From: Gordonia oryzae
GTDB lineage: Bacteria > Actinomycetota > Actinomycetes > Mycobacteriales > Mycobacteriaceae
Direction: 5' to 3'
Length of the DNA: 64,000 nt
Assembly: GCF_003797185.1 (NCBI RefSeq)
Contig: NZ_RKMH01000001.1
Location: forward strand, 1 to 64,000
Below the pieces are notes generated by a model. It did not search any database. It saw only the letters and a list, made by a program, of their open reading frames with translations, and was not told the origin of the DNA. The translations under genes and the position numbers were made by a program. Positions 62,393-64,000 of this stretch are shown here, in pieces; the stretch's first letter is position 1; every line of letters begins with the position of its first letter.

Positions 62393-64000
62393 GAAACCTG
62401 CCTCGGACGGCTCAGGACAGGTGGACGTCGATGCCGACATCACCACCGGCGCGCGCACGGTGGAGGGGGCGGTCGCGCGCGGGCCCTGGGATTACCCGCG
62501 TCACTGGATCGCCGACGTCCTGGCCTCCGATGGTGGTGTGGTTCATCTGCGGCCGATCGTCCCCGACGACGCCGATCGCGTCGTCCGGTTCCATGCCGGG
62601 CTCAGCGAACGCACCCGCTACATGCGGTACTTCGGCCCCACCCCGACGCTGCCGCCGCGCGAGGTGGTGCGGACGACCACCGTCGACCACCAGCAACGGG
62701 TGGCGCTGGTCGCGGTGCTCGGTGGTGAATTCATCGCGATCGGCATCTACGAGGGCCTCGCCGCCGACGGCAAACCCGAATCGGCCGAGGTCGCCTTCGT
62801 CGTCGCCGACGCGCATCAGGGACGTGGGTTGGGGCCGATCCTTCTCGAACACCTCGCCGGCGCCGCAGCCGAGAACGGATTCACCCGATTCGAGGCGGAA
62901 GTGCTCAGCGAGAACCCGAACATGGTCGCGGTGTTCCGCGATGCGGGATACCAGATCTCGCGCGCCTTCGACGGTGCGACGGTGCACGTCGAGTTCACCA
63001 TCGACCCGACCGAGGCGTTGCTGTCGGTGCGCAACGCCCGCGAACGTGCGTCCGAGGCGCGCAGCGTCGCCAATCTGCTGCGACCCATGTCGGTGGCGGT
63101 GATCGGTGCATCGGCCGACCCGAAGAAGGTCGGCAACGCCCTGTTGGCCAACATCATCGCCGGCGGATTCGCCGGACCGGTGTTCCCGGTCAATGGGCCC
63201 GGCCACCGCGGTGATGACACCGGCGAGCAGGCACACGGCGGAGCCGCGGCCGGTCACCACGCGGTGGGACGTCGGGTGGCGCATGGCAATCCGCGACTGA
63301 GAGACCGCCAGCGGCCGCCGTCGGTGCGGGGTATCCGTGCCTACGAGACGGTGCGCGACATCCCGGATCCCGTGGATCTCGCGGTCGTGGCCGTGCCCGC
63401 CGCAGTCGTCGGCGACGTCCTCGATGACTGCCTCGTCAAGGGCGTACGCACTCTGGTCATCGTGTCGTCGGGGTTCGGTGAGGCCGGTGAGGAAGGTTTG
63501 GCGAGTGAGCGCCGCCTGCTGGAGCAGGTTCGCGAACACGGCATGCGTCTGGTCGGACCCAACGCTCTCGGCGTCGCCAACAACGACCCACAAGTCGCAC
63601 TCAACGCGACATTGGCACCCCGTATCCCCGCGGCCGGCCGGGTCGGCTTCTTCTGTCAGTCCGGTGCGCTGGGTATCGCCATCCTCGACACCGCCGCGCG
63701 CCGTCAGATCGGTTTGTCGACCTTCGTCTCGGCGGGTAACCGCGCCGACGTCTCCGGCAACGATCTGTTGCAGTACTGGGACACCGACAGCGCGACCGAT
63801 GTGGTACTGCTCTATCTGGAGAGTTTCGGTAACCCGCGGAAGTTCTCGCGCATCGCGCGCCGCGTCTCGCGAACGAAGCCGATCGTGGCGGTCAAATCCG
63901 GCAAGGGGGCGCTGACCGCGGTGCGTGCCGCCCGATCGGCCGCAGCCACCCTCGACGACCGCATCGCGCAGATGGTGCTCGAGCAGGCCGGCGTGATCCA
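62385..64000 (+). CDS. GNAT acetyltransferase fused to NDP-forming acyl-CoA synthetase domains (partial)
   Basis: 538 codons are visible and the frame is open at the window end. The GTG start at 62385 overlaps acuC by eight bases. Residues about 25-200 form a GNAT domain: HLRPIVPDDADRVVRFHAGL, and HQGRGLGPILLEHL is the acetyl-CoA loop. From about 232 a CoA-binding Rossmann domain begins (MSVAVIGASADPKKVGN), then a ligase-CoA domain (VGFFCQSGALGIAIL). About 43 His/Gly/Arg-rich residues (271-313) interrupt the CoA-binding domain after FPVN. Fusions of this kind are protein lysine acetyltransferases. Pairing with a deacetylase suggests a reversible switch on acyl-CoA synthetases. Confidence 0.9.
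   Translation, partial: MTEKPASDGSGQVDVDADITTGARTVEGAVARGPWDYPRHWIADVLASDGGVVHLRPIVPDDADRVVRFHAGLSERTRYMRYFGPTPTLPPREVVRTTTVDHQQRVALVAVLGGEFIAIGIYEGLAADGKPESAEVAFVVADAHQGRGLGPILLEHLAGAAAENGFTRFEAEVLSENPNMVAVFRDAGYQISRAFDGATVHVEFTIDPTEALLSVRNARERASEARSVANLLRPMSVAVIGASADPKKVGNALLANIIAGGFAGPVFPVNGPGHRGDDTGEQAHGGAAAGHHAVGRRVAHGNPRLRDRQRPPSVRGIRAYETVRDIPDPVDLAVVAVPAAVVGDVLDDCLVKGVRTLVIVSSGFGEAGEEGLASERRLLEQVREHGMRLVGPNALGVANNDPQVALNATLAPRIPAAGRVGFFCQSGALGIAILDTAARRQIGLSTFVSAGNRADVSGNDLLQYWDTDSATDVVLLYLESFGNPRKFSRIARRVSRTKPIVAVKSGKGALTAVRAARSAAATLDDRIAQMVLEQAGVI

Noticed and set aside
62412..63593. 393-codon minus-strand open frame near the right end
   Set aside because: It lies opposite the GNAT/acyl-CoA-synthetase gene, whose plus-strand frame is continuous to the window end and shows clear motifs.

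Overview
The window is chromosomal DNA of a high-GC actinobacterium of the order Mycobacteriales. Gene content and order follow the Mycobacterium tuberculosis segment from Rv2780 (ald) to Rv2711 (ideR), read in the opposite direction. A Gordonia-like genus is my best guess. It rests on the gluABCD operon, a complete fructose PTS, an intact divergent oxyR/ahpCD pair and an intein-free recA, none of which is species-level proof. Almost all of it is core genome, and I see no complete insertion sequence, prophage, CRISPR array, tRNA or rRNA gene.

Layout. 0.5-7 kb: ald and its regulator, dapB, a flavodoxin-like protein, then thyA-dfrA followed by a YcaQ-type DNA glycosylase. 7-9 kb: a decayed tract with pieces of two glycosyltransferases, a HAD phosphatase, then thyX. 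9.9-17.2 kb: dapA-rnj, a broken tyrosine phosphatase, a mycothiol-type protein and ftsK. 17.2-19.1 kb: terC behind a probable Mn2+ (yybP-ykoY) riboswitch. 19.1-25.9 kb: a YciI-like protein, argA, pgsA, the envelope-stress genes clgR and pspA followed by a glycosyltransferase, then recA-recX. 26-29.5 kb: glutamate ABC transporter gluABCD. 29.6-38.1 kb: miaB, a membrane protein, a DUF349 protein, miaA-dapF, hflX. 38.5-44.8 kb: ptsH, fruA, fruK and fruR, divergent from ptsI. 44.9-51 kb: lexA divergent from a LysM protein, nrdR, hrpA. 51-54.7 kb: an aminotransferase, ahpCD divergent from oxyR. 54.7-64 kb: a DUF3516-type helicase, a PAC2 protein, a lipoprotein, a DUF4192 protein, ideR, acuC and the start of a GNAT/acyl-CoA-synthetase fusion that runs off the end.

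The genes form several functional sets: diaminopimelate/lysine synthesis (dapB, dapA, dapF), thymidylate and folate metabolism (thyA, dfrA, thyX), DNA repair and the SOS response (recA, recX, lexA, LysM protein, YcaQ-like), peroxide defence (ahpC, ahpD, oxyR), metal homeostasis (ideR, terC riboswitch), sugar uptake (PTS), RNA processing (miaA, miaB, rnj, helicases) and protein acetylation (acuC with the GNAT fusion).

The least ordinary parts lie in the gaps. Several of the larger gaps hold gene remnants (glycosyltransferases, a PtpB-like phosphatase, an AraC regulator, possibly a GMC oxidoreductase). Others hold cis-elements: a riboswitch, an ECF sigma-type promoter ahead of clgR, LexA boxes, a four-copy 16-bp tandem repeat in the ptsI leader, and long hairpins between convergent genes. 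All product names come from reading the translations by eye; no database search was run.
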